52,310 nt of DNA from Candidatus Aminicenantota bacterium (GTDB taxonomy: Bacteria; Acidobacteriota; Aminicenantia; Aminicenantales; Aminicenantaceae), in contig JAFGMO010000096.1 in the NCBI GenBank assembly GCA_016927475.1, positions 1-52,310 of the forward strand, given 5' to 3'. Shown here one piece after another: positions 17,815-27,663 of this stretch. The notes under the pieces are model-generated. The model ran no database searches, was not told the origin of the DNA, and saw only the letters and a list, made by a program, of their open reading frames with translations. Made by a program: the position numbers and the translations under genes. The first letter of the stretch is position 1. Every line of letters starts with the position of its first letter.

Positions 17815-18849
17815 TCATCGAATAAACATGCAGTCCCCGTAGCTGTAAAATCTGTACTTCTTTCGCACGGCTTCCCGGTAGGCTTTGAGGATAAATTCCC
17901 TGCCGGCCAGCGCCGAAACCAGCATAAGAAGCGTAGAGCGGGGAAGGTGAAAGTTCGTTAAAAGACGGTCAATGACCCGGAACGTGTAACCCGGGGATAT
18001 AAAAAGACGTGTTTTCCGGCTGCCGGAGCGAATTCGGCCGTCTTGAAAGGCGCTTTCCAAAGCCCGGACCGTGGTCGTCCCTACGGCGACCAAGGGATGT
18101 TTTTCTTGCCGGGTACGGTTCAGGATGCGGGCCGTATTTCTGCTTATGGAATATCCTTCCTCGAGCATGACATGGTTTTCCGTGCGTTCGGTCCGGACGG
18201 GTTGGAAAGTCGCCAACCCCACTTGAAGATTGATCGTGACAATCGTTATTCCCTTTTGTCTCACGGTTTCCAAAATACTAGGTGTAAAATGCAGGCCGGC
18301 TGTCGGAGCGGCGATGGCGGCTTCATCCCGTGCGTATACGGTCTGGTACCTTTCGAGGTCAAAGCCGCGCATCTTTTCATCTTTCTTGTGCCGTTTGATG
18401 TAAGGCGGAAGGGGAGCGTATCCTGATTTTTCCAGGACGTTTCTGACATCTCCGGACGGAAAAAAAAGCCGGCGGTGTCCTTCGTTGCCCGTTTTGACAA
18501 CGCGGCCTTTCAAGCCTTCCGGGAAAAAAATGAGGTTTCCCGTGCGAAGTTTTTTGGCAGGTCTGCAAAGGACATCCCATGTGTTCGGCTCAGCCTCTGC
18601 GAGAAAAAGAAACTCAACATCACTGCCGGCGTCTGTTTTTCCCCAAATACGGGCTGGAATAACCCGTGTCGAATTCAGAACAAGAATATCTCCGGGATCC
18701 AAAAGGTTTGGAAATTCGGTAAAAACGGAATGGTTGATGGAACCGGTTTTTCTGTTTAAAATCATCATCCGGGACTCTTGCCTGTCAGTCAGGGGATGTT
18801 GGGCGATGAGTCCGGGCGGAAGGTCGTAGTCGAAATCGGAAACGAGCAT
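17815..18849 (-). CDS. queA: S-adenosylmethionine:tRNA ribosyltransferase-isomerase
   Basis: Makes epoxyqueuosine in tRNA by transferring the ribosyl part of S-adenosylmethionine to 7-aminomethyl-7-deazaguanine. Seen: N-terminal FDYDLPPGLIAQHPL, DRQESRMM, VLNSTRVIPAR, APTAGLHFT and the C-terminal RLLTNFHLPRSTLLMLVSA, all family signatures. Length 344 is normal. It ends the yebC-ruvC-ruvA-ruvB-queA series, an arrangement seen in many bacteria; the gap to ruvB is 17 bases. Confidence 0.96.
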   Translation of the reverse strand: MLVSDFDYDLPPGLIAQHPLTDRQESRMMILNRKTGSINHSVFTEFPNLLDPGDILVLNSTRVIPARIWGKTDAGSDVEFLFLAEAEPNTWDVLCRPAKKLRTGNLIFFPEGLKGRVVKTGNEGHRRLFFPSGDVRNVLEKSGYAPLPPYIKRHKKDEKMRGFDLERYQTVYARDEAAIAAPTAGLHFTPSILETVRQKGITIVTINLQVGLATFQPVRTERTENHVMLEEGYSISRNTARILNRTRQEKHPLVAVGTTTVRALESAFQDGRIRSGSRKTRLFISPGYTFRVIDRLLTNFHLPRSTLLMLVSALAGREFILKAYREAVRKKYRFYSYGDCMFIR

Positions 18850-18866
18850 TATTTTTCAGGGATAGG

Positions 18867-19925
18867 TTATTTTTGTTTTTTTTCGGAAGCGGTAAAAAGC
18901 GACCCCTGGCCCCCCGCGTTGAGAGAATACCCCAGGTGTTTGTATGCCCGGGGCGTTATTCGCCGGCCCCGCTGGGTTCGTTCCAGGAATCCAATGCGCA
19001 TGAGAAACGGCTCGTAGATGGATTCGATGGTGTCTTTTTCTTCATCGATGGCTGCGGCGATGGTGCCGATACCTACGGGTCCTCCTCCAAAATTTTCGAT
19101 GATAGTCGTCAGAATTTTCCGGTCGACTTCATCCAGCCCTAGGGAATCGACTTCCATAAGGTCTAGAGCGGCATTGGCATCCTTCCCTGTGATTTTGCCT
19201 TCTCCCATCACTTCGGCATAGTCCCTAACACGCCGAAGCAGCCGGTTGGCCACTCTCGGTGTTCCGCGGGAGCGGTGGGCAATCTGTTCCGCTCCTCCGG
19301 CATCGACGGGTATGTTGAGCAGGGAGGCGGACCGTTTGATGATTTTCCGCAGGGATTCTTCCCCGTAGTAATCCAGCCGGTTGATGATTCCGAATCTTCC
19401 CCTTAAGGGAGCGGTGATGCGGCCGGCACGGGTCGTGGCGCCGATCAATGTGAATTTTTTGAGCTTAAGCTTGTGACTGCGGGCACCGGGGCCTTGCCCG
19501 ATGACGATATCCAGGCAGAAATCTTCCATGGCCGAATAGAGGATTTCCTCAACCGACGGATGAAGGCGGTGGATTTCGTCGATGAACAGGATTTCCTTGT
19601 TCTGAAGATTGGATAAAATGGCGGAAAGGTCCCCGGCCCGTTCGATGACCGGTCCGGAAGTGGGCTTGATTCCCACTCCCATCTCCTTGGCGATGAGATA
19701 AGCCAGACTGGTTTTTCCCAGGCCCGGCGGTCCGTAAAGGAGAACGTGGTCGAGATGTTCATCCCTCTTGCGGGCGGCCTGGATGAAAATCTTAAGATTT
19801 TTTTTAACCGTGGCCTGTCCGACGAATTCCTCGAAAGATTTGGGCCGGAGGTTGTCTTCGAAAAGAATGTCCTCCTGCGTCCTGACGGGATTGAGTACGG
19901 CTTTTATTTCTGTTTTTTGGGTCAT
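18867..19925 (-). CDS. ruvB: Holliday junction branch migration ATPase RuvB
   Basis: AAA+ motor that drives branch migration with Ruv[10 protein letters not shown] at 65-73 is Walker [11 protein letters not shown] is Walker B, and [19 protein letters not shown] holds sensor 1 and the arginine finger. The C-terminal winged helix contains [14 protein letters not shown] and the [16 protein letters not shown] end. Length 352. The gap to ruvA is 40 bases. Confidence 0.98.
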   Translation of the reverse strand: MTQKTEIKAVLNPVRTQEDILFEDNLRPKSFEEFVGQATVKKNLKIFIQAARKRDEHLDHVLLYGPPGLGKTSLAYLIAKEMGVGIKPTSGPVIERAGDLSAILSNLQNKEILFIDEIHRLHPSVEEILYSAMEDFCLDIVIGQGPGARSHKLKLKKFTLIGATTRAGRITAPLRGRFGIINRLDYYGEESLRKIIKRSASLLNIPVDAGGAEQIAHRSRGTPRVANRLLRRVRDYAEVMGEGKITGKDANAALDLMEVDSLGLDEVDRKILTTIIENFGGGPVGIGTIAAAIDEEKDTIESIYEPFLMRIGFLERTQRGRRITPRAYKHLGYSLNAGGQGSLFTASEKKQK

Positions 19926-19965
19926 TGTCCAGTTTGTTTAGGGCTTCTAGTCCATCCGGATTATA

Positions 19966-20553
19966 CTATATTTTTGAGAGTTTTTTCAGGCTCTGGCGTA
20001 GAAGCATTTCAAAATCCGCTTCGGAACTGTTGGAGCGAACAACTTCATTAATAACGGCCTCTACTTCTTTGCGTTTGAAGCCGAGATTCATCAAGGCTGA
20101 AATAAGGTCTTGTTTTTCCCTTGTTTCTTCCGTTTGAAGCACCTTTTCCTTTAGGTCGAGCTTTTCCTGGAGCTCGAGGGCGATCCGCATAGCCGTCTTT
20201 CGGCCGATGCCGGGGACAAGAGAGATGCGGGCGACATCGCTTTTCCGGATAGCTTCCTCCAGATCCGAAGTTTCGATACCGGAGAGAATGTTAAGGGCGA
20301 GTTTGGGACCGATTCCCGATATCCCGATAAGCTTCTGGAAAACATCTTTTTCTTTCTCTGTATAAAAGCCAAAAAGGGAAAGGCTGTTATCGCTCAGATG
20401 AGTGTAGACGTGAAGACTGACAGTCTGGCCCGTATCACCGAGTTTGAGATAGGTGGATAGAGGTATTAAAACATGGTATCCGACACCGCCTATGTCCACG
20501 ATCACGTGGCCGGCGGTTTTTTTGATGAGGGTTCCGTTCAATGCGGCGATCAT
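19966..20553 (-). CDS. ruvA: Holliday junction DNA-binding protein RuvA
   Basis: Tetrameric junction-binding partner of RuvB. The N-terminal OB fold begins MIAALNGTLIKK. Two helix-hairpin-helix motifs are visible: LIGISGIGPKLALNIL and LVPGIGRKTAMRIALEL. The C-terminal domain (ISALMNLGFKRKEVEAVI) contacts RuvB. Length 195. It overlaps the end of ruvC by 4 bases (ATGA), indicating coupled translation. Confidence 0.98.
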   Translation of the reverse strand: MIAALNGTLIKKTAGHVIVDIGGVGYHVLIPLSTYLKLGDTGQTVSLHVYTHLSDNSLSLFGFYTEKEKDVFQKLIGISGIGPKLALNILSGIETSDLEEAIRKSDVARISLVPGIGRKTAMRIALELQEKLDLKEKVLQTEETREKQDLISALMNLGFKRKEVEAVINEVVRSNSSEADFEMLLRQSLKKLSKI

Positions 20554-21068
20554 TTGACGGTTCTCTTTCCACCGGAAGATTCTTTTACGGTCCTGTTGAT
20601 GTGGCTTGCGTTGAGGTGGCAGAGAGCGGCAGCTAAGGCGTCGGCTTCATCCGCTGTCATGTTGTCGTCATCGATTTGAAGCAAGGCCTTGATCATGGTG
20701 ATGACCTGTTCCTTGCCGGCCTGGCCGTATCCCGTGACGGCTTTTTTGATTTCAAGGGGAGAATATTCATAGAGCGGCCGGTCTTTTTCTGCTACGGCGA
20801 CCAAAGCGGCCCCACGAGCCTGTCCCAGGGTTAAAGCCGTTTTTATATTTTGAGCGTAAAAAAGACTCTCGACGGCGACTTCATCGGGATTATAGTCGGT
20901 GATAATTTTGTCCACAGAGTTATGTATCTCGTGAATTTTACGGTACAGGGGAAGTCCCCGGCGGGGCTTTATAACACCGTAGGCAAGGACAAACGTTTTG
21001 GCTTCTTTAAACTCGATGATACCAAATCCCGTAGCTTGAACGCTGGGGTCGATACCGAGAATGATCAT
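20550..21068 (-). CDS. ruvC: Holliday junction resolvase RuvC
   Basis: RNase H-fold endonuclease that cuts junctions. Catalytic acidic residues can be placed at Asp7 (LGIDPS), Glu67 (VAVESLFY), and Asp140/Asp143 (TADEADALAAALCH). Length 172 is usual. It starts 6 bases after yebC. Confidence 0.97.
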   Translation of the reverse strand: MIILGIDPSVQATGFGIIEFKEAKTFVLAYGVIKPRRGLPLYRKIHEIHNSVDKIITDYNPDEVAVESLFYAQNIKTALTLGQARGAALVAVAEKDRPLYEYSPLEIKKAVTGYGQAGKEQVITMIKALLQIDDDNMTADEADALAAALCHLNASHINRTVKESSGGKRTVK

Positions 21069-21074
21069 CCCGCC

Positions 21075-21830
21075 TTATGCTGATTCCGAATATTTGGCGA
21101 TCTCGTCGTCTTCGATGTCGAAGTTGGCCCAGACATTTTGGACATCGTCGTGGTCTTCGAGAGTTTCGATGAGCTTGAGGAGCTGCTGGGCTTGTTTTCC
21201 TTCAAGTTTGACGTAGTTCTGGGGAATATAACCCATGTTGGAAGCGGCCGTTTCGATGTCATTTTTCTGGAGAGCCTGGACGACGTCTTCATAGCTGTCC
21301 GGCGGAGTGAAAATCTCGTAGTTGCTCCCGTCTTCCTTGAGGTCCTCGGCGCCGGCTTCGAGGATGATCTCCAGAAGTTTGTCTTCGGAGGCCTTGGATT
21401 TTTCCACGACGATGTAGCCTTTTCGCTCGAACATCCAGGAAACGCAGCCGGATTCCCCGATGTTGCCCCCGTTTTTGGAGAATATGTAGCGGAGGTCGGA
21501 GACGGTTCTGTTTTTGTTGTCGGTAAGTGCTTCCACGAATATGGCTACACCGCCGGCTCCGTAACCTTCATAGGTCATTTCCTCGTAGCTGATGCCTTCC
21601 AGTTGGCCGGTTCCTTTCATGATAGCCCGCTTGATGTTATCGGCGGGCATGTTTACAGCTTTGGCGTCGGCTACTGCTTTCCTGAGCCTGGGATTCGTAT
21701 CGGGATCCCCGCCCCCTATGCGTGCGGCGACGGCCAGCTCTTTAATGATTTTGGTAAAAATCTTGCCCCTTTTGGCATCGGCGGCGGCTTTTTTATGTTT
21801 TATGGAATGCCATTTTGAATGCCCTGACAT
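21075..21830 (-). CDS. YebC/PmpR family regulatory protein
   Basis: The N-terminus [21 protein letters not shown] and the internal [13 protein letters not shown] and [19 protein letters not shown] segments are signatures of YebC/TACO1 proteins. Members act as transcriptional regulators or help ribosomes through proline stretches; which applies here cannot be told. Length 251 is normal. First gene of the ruvCAB-queA run, with a 130-base gap upstream to the beta-barrel protein gene that holds no recognised feature. Confidence 0.95.
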   Translation of the reverse strand: MSGHSKWHSIKHKKAAADAKRGKIFTKIIKELAVAARIGGGDPDTNPRLRKAVADAKAVNMPADNIKRAIMKGTGQLEGISYEEMTYEGYGAGGVAIFVEALTDNKNRTVSDLRYIFSKNGGNIGESGCVSWMFERKGYIVVEKSKASEDKLLEIILEAGAEDLKEDGSNYEIFTPPDSYEDVVQALQKNDIETAASNMGYIPQNYVKLEGKQAQQLLKLIETLEDHDDVQNVWANFDIEDDEIAKYSESA

Positions 21831-21960
21831 GATGACTCCTTATGACTTCTCGTGGGTTTATTTAGCAAAATTTTAGCATAAATACATGAGGCTTTCAATG
21901 CGAGTTCCTGGGGGAAGGTGGGGAAATGTTTAATCTTTGTAAAGGAAATCAATCCCATTC

Positions 21961-23145
21961 TTATTCAGATGGAGTCCGGGAAAAATGGAAAAGAATCCCT
22001 ATTCTAAGAGAAATATCATTCAAACTGAAGGTCGCTTTTTTAATGTTCCTGTATGAAGATGAGTCGGGCATCTCCGTGTCAAAGATGATGGTCGGGTAAA
22101 AATTCCCCATATACTCTTCTTCCACCGACCAGAGAAACACATCGGTAAAGCTGTTCGATGAAGTGCTTGCCGACGATTCACTAAGATAAGAATACGTTCC
22201 CGATAAATTTTTTAAGGAGGCTATTCTAATCCCTCCGCCGGCGACTAGCGATAAAAAAGGACTCAATTTCCACTCGGCGTTCAATCCTCCTTGAAAGCCG
22301 AAAGTGTTGGATGTGGAACTCCATTCATCCTCATAATGAGAAGATCCATCCAGGTTGTCATAAGAATATTCGTAGGTGACCTTTCCGAGATAATATCCGC
22401 CTCCGGCGTTGATCCACAAACCGATCTTCCCGGAAAGCGGGAGACGAAAATACAGGTTCAGCAGGATGGGAACCACGCGGTATCCTGTATTGATGACGTC
22501 TTCGTAATCGGCTAAGGAAGACTCTGTTCTAATGGAACCGTTTCCCTGCGCTGCGAGATAACCGGCTCCCAAGCCGATGAAAATATGAGGCGTCAATTTC
22601 ATTTGGACCTCTCCTTGAATATTGCCTCCCCATTTAATGGGTTTAAATTCCCCCGAAGCCGAATTGATGTATACGGCATCCGTCCAGGTATCATTCCAGT
22701 ATTCGATATGGTCGTTGATGACATTCCCAAGGAGCATGTTCCCCCCGCCCTGTATGAGGAGCCCGAATTCGAGACCGCCGCCTTTTTCTTTTTTTTCAAG
22801 GGGAGGAGAAGGAGGAGGAACTGCCGGAGGTTCGGGCTCTTTTTCGACAGGTTCGGCTTTCAAGACATCGACGATACTCTCATGGATAAAGCCTGTGAGC
22901 TGGATTCCGTTCTCATCCGGCGGTAGAACGATTTTAAACCAGCGGCCGCTTTTTTCTTTTGCTATCAAGATATCGCCCAACAAAGCTTTTCCGATGACTG
23001 TACTTTTGATGTCGGGCTTTAATCTTATGTTGGCCCTCTCGACGGTTATCCGGATTCGAATGTCTTCACTCGCTGAGATGGTGGTCAACATCAAAAATCC
23101 AAACATAAAAAGAAAAAAACCCATCATTATTTTTGTTTTTTTCAT
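21961..23145 (-). CDS. SH3-domain protein with outer-membrane beta-barrel-like C-terminus
   Basis: A signal peptide (KKTKIMMGFFLFMFGFLMLTTISAS in two hydrophobic blocks) leads into a bacterial SH3-like domain (VERANIRLKPDIKSTVIGKA...GRWFKIVL, about 30-95). A proline-rich linker follows (PPAVPPPSPPLEKKEKGGG). The remaining ~270 residues alternate strands with glycine/aromatic residues, as in opacity-type barrels, and end FHFSR. The ATG at 23145 is chosen because GGAAAGG precedes it; a frame 10 codons longer has no ribosome site. The SH3 part may bind peptidoglycan, linking wall and outer membrane. It is divergent from the DUF2892-copA genes. Confidence 0.75.
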   Translation of the reverse strand: MKKTKIMMGFFLFMFGFLMLTTISASEDIRIRITVERANIRLKPDIKSTVIGKALLGDILIAKEKSGRWFKIVLPPDENGIQLTGFIHESIVDVLKAEPVEKEPEPPAVPPPSPPLEKKEKGGGLEFGLLIQGGGNMLLGNVINDHIEYWNDTWTDAVYINSASGEFKPIKWGGNIQGEVQMKLTPHIFIGLGAGYLAAQGNGSIRTESSLADYEDVINTGYRVVPILLNLYFRLPLSGKIGLWINAGGGYYLGKVTYEYSYDNLDGSSHYEDEWSSTSNTFGFQGGLNAEWKLSPFLSLVAGGGIRIASLKNLSGTYSYLSESSASTSSNSFTDVFLWSVEEEYMGNFYPTIIFDTEMPDSSSYRNIKKATFSLNDISLRIGILFHFSRTPSE

Positions 23146-23248
23146 TTTTTTCCTTTCCCCAAACGTACTTAGCACATTCCATATCAGATTATATGGTTTT
23201 TGTAAATAGAGTGATGAATTCTAAATAAAATTCCTAAAAATCGGCATG

Positions 23249-23277
23249 TTGAATTCCTGACCGCATTTTTGTACAAT
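23249..23277 (+). promoter_or_regulatory. Promoter of the DUF2892-copA genes
   Basis: TTGAAT at 23249-23254, a 17-base spacer and TACAAT at 23272-23277. The -10 ends 20 bases before the DUF2892 start codon. Confidence 0.6.
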
Positions 23278-23297
23278 ACGGGCAAAAGGAGGATTCC

Positions 23298-23504
23298 ATG
23301 AAGACGAATATGGGGATAGTCGACAGGATTATTCGAACGGCCCTGGCCGTTGTGGTGGCCGTTCTTTATTTCACCAAGCAGATTACGGGAACGGCAGCCA
23401 TTATTCTGGTGATTCTGGCCGTTGTTTTTCTTCTGACGAGCGCGGTGGGTTTTTGTCCTCTTTATGTGCCGTTCAAAATATCCACCAAAAAGAAAAAAGC
23501 CTGA
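23298..23504 (+). CDS. DUF2892 (YgaP-type) small membrane protein
   Basis: A 68-residue protein beginning MKTNMGIVDRIIRTALA with two membrane helices (VVAVLYF... and AAIILVILAVVFLLTSAVGF) joined by a short turn, ending with CPLYVPFKIST. This is the DUF2892 pattern; in other proteins the domain is fused to rhodanese. The conserved Cys in GFCPLY is present. AAAGGAGG precedes the ATG. It lies 115 bases before copA and probably shares its promoter; a link to metal or sulfide stress is inference. Confidence 0.9.
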   Translation: MKTNMGIVDRIIRTALAVVVAVLYFTKQITGTAAIILVILAVVFLLTSAVGFCPLYVPFKISTKKKKA

Positions 23505-23534
23505 GTTTATCCTGCAGCTTTAATGCACGGGAAG

Positions 23535-23592
23535 TCCAGGATCCTGGAAGAATTGGGCCTTATAACCATCAGCCGTCCAGGGTAATACCCTG
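23535..23592. promoter_or_regulatory. Two palindromes before copA, possible operators
   Basis: The gap before copA holds a perfect 14-bp palindrome TCCAGGATCCTGGA (23535-23548) and CAGGGTAATACCCTG (23578-23592). The second ends 27 bases before the copA ATG and has GGGT/ACCC arms that recall copper-repressor operators. No cognate regulator gene is in the window. Confidence 0.35.
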
Positions 23593-23619
23593 AAACACAG
23601 AACAAAACCGGAGGAGCCA

Positions 23620-26289
23620 ATGAGCAGGGACCCCGTCTGCGGGATGGATGTTAAAGAGTCCGAAGCCGCGGCCTCTTCTAAATATAAAGAGAAAACATAC
23701 TATTTTTGTTCAAAAGGATGCAAAATAGCCTTTGACAAAAATCCGGAAAAATACCTTGATCCGGAAGATGAGCCGGGAGGCAAACCGGAACAAAAAATGC
23801 CCGAGCGAGTGGACAAAAAGACCGAAACGGTAAGCCTCAAGACTTCAGCCCACTTGGACCTTCCCTTGACCGGAATGAGCTGTGCCGGATGTGCGGCCAC
23901 GATCCAAAAAGGTCTTTCCGGATTGAAGGGTGTCCATGAGGCCCATGTCAATTTTGCCAATGCCGGGGCTTCCATATCTTTCGATCCGGGGCTGCTCAAT
24001 CTTAAGGATATCGTCGATAATATTCGAAAAAGCGGCTATGATGTCGCATCGACGACCATTGAGTTGCCCATCGAGGGGATTGTCTGTGCCTCCTGCGTTT
24101 TGAAGATCGAAGAAGCTTTAAGCAAGGAAAAAGGCATTCTTCAAGCCTTGGTGAACCTGGCTGCCGGAAGTGTCCGTGTCACCTTCATCTCTTCTCTTAT
24201 TTCCGTAAAGGAGATCGTCAAAGCCATTGAAGAGACGGGGTACAATGTCATTCAGAACACTTCCGGCGAAGACATCGTTGACCGGGAAAAAAGAGCGCAG
24301 GAAAAAGCCTACCAGATGTTGAGGATCAAGTTTTTAACGGGGCTTTTCCTGGGAATTTTCATTATGCTGGGTAGCATGCCCCGTTTTTTTCCCTGGGTTC
24401 CCGAAATCTTGAAAAATCCCATTGTCCTCTGGGCCCTGGCAACCCCGGTCCAGTTTTGGGTGGGCCGGCAGTTTCTTAAAGGCGCCTGGATGGCTTTCAA
24501 ACACAGGAACGCCAACATGAACACGCTGGTCGCCGTAGGGACGTTGGCAGCCTATGTCTACAGTGTCACGGCCGCGCTTTTTCCTTCTTTTTTTGAAAAG
24601 GGAGGCCTTAAACCCGATGTCTACTTTGATTCATCGGCCATGATCATCACCTTGATCTTGCTGGGCCGGCTGCTCGAGGCCCGGGCTAAGGGAAGAACAT
24701 CGGAGGCCATCAAAAAACTTCTCCAGCTTCAGCCCCAAAAGGCCCGTGTTTTGAGGGATCAAAAAGAGGTTGAGATAAACGTCGAAGATGTTCATGTCGG
24801 TGACGTCATCATTGTCCGGCCGGGGGAGAAAATACCTGTTGACGGGAAGGTTCTGGAGGGAAAATCGGTGGTGGATGAGTCGATGATAACCGGGGAGAGT
24901 GTTCCCGTCGAGAAAAAAAACGGGGATGAAGTTATTGGCGCTACATTCAACAAAACAGGGAGCTTTCGTTTTGAAGCCACTCATGTCGGAAAGGATACGG
25001 CACTGGCCCAGATTGTCAGGCTGGTTCGGGAAGCCCAGGGGTCAAAGGCCCCTATTCAGCGTTTGGCCGATATCATCGCCGGATATTTTGTTCCCATCGT
25101 TATGTCTGTTGCGGTTGCCACCTTCGTATTATGGTTCAATTTTGGGCCGAAGCCTGCCCTGACTTTTTCTCTTCTGAACTTTGTCGCGGTGATGATCATC
25201 GCCTGTCCCTGCGCCATGGGTCTGGCCACACCGACAGCGGTTATCGTCGGAACCGGAAAAGGCGCCGAGAAGGGCATCCTCATAAAGGGAGGAGAAAACC
25301 TGGAGATGATGCGCCGGATAAAAACCGTGATTCTCGATAAGACCGGGACACTGACCAAAGGCGAGCCGGAGGTAACGGACATCAACACCATAAATTCTTT
25401 TTCTGAGAGGGAACTTCTGCTTTATGCCGCATCGGTGGAAAATTTTTCCGAACATCCCCTGGCCGATGCTATTCTGAAAAAAGCCGATGAACTCGGGATC
25501 GAGACAAAACCGGCTAAAAATTTTATGGCCCTGGAAGGAATGGGGGTGGAAGGGTTGGTCGGCGTAGAAGAGGTTGTTGTCGGGAATGAAACATTGCTGA
25601 AACAGAGAGGTGTTTCCCCGGGCGGACTGGAGAAGCAGGCTGAACGTTTTTCCGGCGAAGGAAAAACTCCTATCTTTGTCGCCGTCGACGGCCGGGCCGC
25701 AGGTTTGATGGCTGTTGCCGACACCCTGAAAAAAAATTCCCAACAGGCCGTCTCCCGCTTGAAAAACCTCGGACTCGATGTTTTTATGCTGACCGGAGAC
25801 AAGAAGCGCACAGCCGAGGCCATCGGAAAGATGGCCGGGATTGAGCATGTTATTGCCGAGGTTTTACCCGCTGATAAGGTGGAAGCAATTAAAAAAGTAC
25901 AGCGGCAAGGAAACAAGGTGGCCATGGTCGGCGACGGCATCAATGATGCGCCCGCCCTGGCCCAGGCGGATGTGGGTATTGCCATCGGTTCAGGAACGGA
26001 TATCGCCGTTGAGGCCTCAGACATCACCCTCATCAAGGACGACCTTATGGGAGTCGTTTCCGCCTTCATCTTGAGCCGGAAAACCATTCAGATCATCAAG
26101 CAGAATCTTTTCTGGGCCTTCTTTTACAATACAGTGGGTATTCCCATTGCCGCCGGTCTTCTTTATCCTTTTTTCGGCATTCTTCTCAATCCCATCATCG
26201 CAGCAGCGGCCATGGCCTTCAGCTCGGTCTCCGTAGTTTCCAACTCGCTCCGCTTGAAAAGGACCAGGATCGACGAGGCCGGGAGGTGA
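23620..26289 (+). CDS. copA: Copper-translocating P-type ATPase with N-terminal YHS domain
   Basis: P1B-type ATPase exporting Cu(I). Domains in order: YHS/TRASH-like metal domain 1-46 (DPVCGMDV...YYFCSKGCK); HMA1 with Cys88/Cys91 (GMSCAGC); HMA2 with Cys156/Cys159 (GIVCASC); membrane helices; TGES (424-427); ion-binding CPC at 529-531; phosphorylated Asp573 in DKTGT; the HP motif in [16 protein letters not shown]; two final helices with conserved N, Y and S residues. CPC and these residues indicate Cu(I) over zinc. The 889-residue length exceeds simple CopA because of the YHS and double HMA. GGAGGAG precedes the ATG. A tiny membrane peptide gene follows by 2 bases. Confidence 0.95.
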   Translation: MSRDPVCGMDVKESEAAASSKYKEKTYYFCSKGCKIAFDKNPEKYLDPEDEPGGKPEQKMPERVDKKTETVSLKTSAHLDLPLTGMSCAGCAATIQKGLSGLKGVHEAHVNFANAGASISFDPGLLNLKDIVDNIRKSGYDVASTTIELPIEGIVCASCVLKIEEALSKEKGILQALVNLAAGSVRVTFISSLISVKEIVKAIEETGYNVIQNTSGEDIVDREKRAQEKAYQMLRIKFLTGLFLGIFIMLGSMPRFFPWVPEILKNPIVLWALATPVQFWVGRQFLKGAWMAFKHRNANMNTLVAVGTLAAYVYSVTAALFPSFFEKGGLKPDVYFDSSAMIITLILLGRLLEARAKGRTSEAIKKLLQLQPQKARVLRDQKEVEINVEDVHVGDVIIVRPGEKIPVDGKVLEGKSVVDESMITGESVPVEKKNGDEVIGATFNKTGSFRFEATHVGKDTALAQIVRLVREAQGSKAPIQRLADIIAGYFVPIVMSVAVATFVLWFNFGPKPALTFSLLNFVAVMIIACPCAMGLATPTAVIVGTGKGAEKGILIKGGENLEMMRRIKTVILDKTGTLTKGEPEVTDINTINSFSERELLLYAASVENFSEHPLADAILKKADELGIETKPAKNFMALEGMGVEGLVGVEEVVVGNETLLKQRGVSPGGLEKQAERFSGEGKTPIFVAVDGRAAGLMAVADTLKKNSQQAVSRLKNLGLDVFMLTGDKKRTAEAIGKMAGIEHVIAEVLPADKVEAIKKVQRQGNKVAMVGDGINDAPALAQADVGIAIGSGTDIAVEASDITLIKDDLMGVVSAFILSRKTIQIIKQNLFWAFFYNTVGIPIAAGLLYPFFGILLNPIIAAAAMAFSSVSVVSNSLRLKRTRIDEAGR

Positions 26290-26291
26290 AT

Positions 26292-26375
26292 ATGACGGTC
26301 CGTATTTTTGTAACAATCTTGGGAATAGCACTTATCATCTTTATCAACTGGTATTTCCTGGGGAAAAAAGCGTAA
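26292..26375 (+). CDS. 27-residue single-helix membrane peptide after copA
   Basis: The frame begins ATG 2 bases after the copA stop and has GGAGGTGAAT directly upstream, formed partly from the last copA codons. The product has one hydrophobic helix (IFVTILGIALIIFINWYFLG) and a basic KKA end. Similar short single-helix sequences occur as the N-terminal anchor of cupredoxin-like proteins encoded next to copper ATPases, and CcoS-type small proteins accompany related pumps. Here it stands alone. An accessory subunit or assembly factor for CopA is inferred, not shown. Confidence 0.6.
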   Translation: MTVRIFVTILGIALIIFINWYFLGKKA

Positions 26376-26480
26376 TAAATAGAAAATTTTGATCCATCCT
26401 CTGCTTTTGCTTTACCTGAACCTGAACGATTTTGTATCTCAAACGTTTATGCTAATGATATCAGAGAAAGACGTGGCATC

Positions 26481-27086
26481 TTGAAAAAAACGGAAAGCCG
26501 TCCAGAAAACTTCGAAAATAAAAAAACCATGTCATTTTCATTTGAACAGCTTTACACGGAGTATAAAAAAGCGGTTTTTTGTTATGCCTATCATCTAACC
26601 CGGGACAGGCATGAAGCCGACGATCTTTTTCAGGAAACCTGGGTTCGCATCGCCGGAAAGATACCCGAAAAGGAAAAAGAACATCATCTCAAGGCTTGGA
26701 TATTTACGGTTGCAACCAATATTTACCGGGATAATCTTCGAAAAAAGAGGGTGCGGCGGTTGTTTCTCTCCCAAAAAGCGGCATTTTGGGAGAAAGAAAC
26801 AGATTTGTATGCCGGCCGCCGAACGTCGCCTCAAGAAATGGAAGGGGAATTGTCCGAGCTTAACAGAAAAATTTTTAAAGCCGTTCAGGGGCTCCCCGAA
26901 AAGCAGCGGACCATTTTTATCCTGAAGGAAATTTCCGGCTTCAGGCAAACGGATATAGGGGACATTCTGGGAATTCCGGTAGGGACCGTCAAGTCTCTCA
27001 TGCACAGAGCCGTAAAAAAGCTCCAACGAGAACTGATGTCCTACCGGCCGGATTTTTTTAAAGAAAGAGGACAAAATGAGGTGTAA
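26481..27086 (+). CDS. ECF-type RNA polymerase sigma factor
   Basis: Sigma-70 region 2 is at about 25-95 (LYTEYKKAVFCYAYHLTRDRHEADDLFQETW, then VATNIYRDNLRK). Region 4 is at about 135-190 (LPEKQRTIFILKEISGF...DILGIPVGTVKSLMHRA). The start used is TTG with GAGAAAG upstream; an ATG 16 codons later lacks a ribosome site. The stop overlaps the following zinc-finger anti-sigma gene by 11 bases, so the two are a matched pair. No clear autoregulated ECF promoter was identified in the 105-base gap after the copA peptide. Confidence 0.93.
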   Translation: MKKTESRPENFENKKTMSFSFEQLYTEYKKAVFCYAYHLTRDRHEADDLFQETWVRIAGKIPEKEKEHHLKAWIFTVATNIYRDNLRKKRVRRLFLSQKAAFWEKETDLYAGRRTSPQEMEGELSELNRKIFKAVQGLPEKQRTIFILKEISGFRQTDIGDILGIPVGTVKSLMHRAVKKLQRELMSYRPDFFKERGQNEV

Positions 27087-27579
27087 GGACTGCCAATATT
27101 TATTCATTGAATCTTCCGAGAGGGAATTAACCGAAATGGAACGGGAAAAACTTGAGGAGCATATCATGCATTGCCCCGAATGCACCCGTTTCAAGGAAAG
27201 TTTGGAAGGAATTCGGTTATCCCTCAGAAACGCCTCTTCTCCCCTTTTTTCCCAGGACCTGCATGAAAAAACAGGACGTCTTTGCCGGGAAAATATATCA
27301 AAACAACGCCCACTATTTTTGGAAAGGCGTTTTTCTCCCGGGCTGAGAGTTCCGGCTTTTGTCTGGGCGGCCCTTCTCTTTGTTATTGTTCTGACCGCCG
27401 TCCTGCTCTATACCGGATTTGAAGATCTAAACCTGGAAGAGCCGGTGACATGGAAAACCATCGCCCTGATTAGTCTTATATTGCAGAATGCCTTGATGTT
27501 GTTTTTCGCTCCGGTGATTTTCCGCCGATACGGAAAAAAGCGAGGAAACTTACTTTCTTTTTTCCCGGATGTTTCATGA
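27076..27579 (+). CDS. Zinc-finger transmembrane anti-sigma factor
   Basis: N-terminal ZAS-type zinc finger: Cys3/Cys6 and EEHIMHCPEC with His29-x3-Cys33-x2-Cys36. A transmembrane helix follows at about 95-115 (FVWAALLFVIVLTAVLLY), then a second near 133-150 (IALISLILQNALMLFFAP). The cytoplasmic N-terminus would hold the sigma factor encoded just upstream. The sensory domain is minimal, so the inducing signal is unclear. It has the same cysteine spacing as the anti-sigma factor at 50760, suggesting paralogous modules. Confidence 0.85.
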   Translation: MRCKDCQYLFIESSERELTEMEREKLEEHIMHCPECTRFKESLEGIRLSLRNASSPLFSQDLHEKTGRLCRENISKQRPLFLERRFSPGLRVPAFVWAALLFVIVLTAVLLYTGFEDLNLEEPVTWKTIALISLILQNALMLFFAPVIFRRYGKKRGNLLSFFPDVS

Positions 27580-27663
27580 GAAAAGTGATGAAAAATTTTT
27601 TGGATAATAAAAAAACAACGTGTTTTCCGCCGTTCCTGAAAAACACGGATAGGGAGGTATAAC

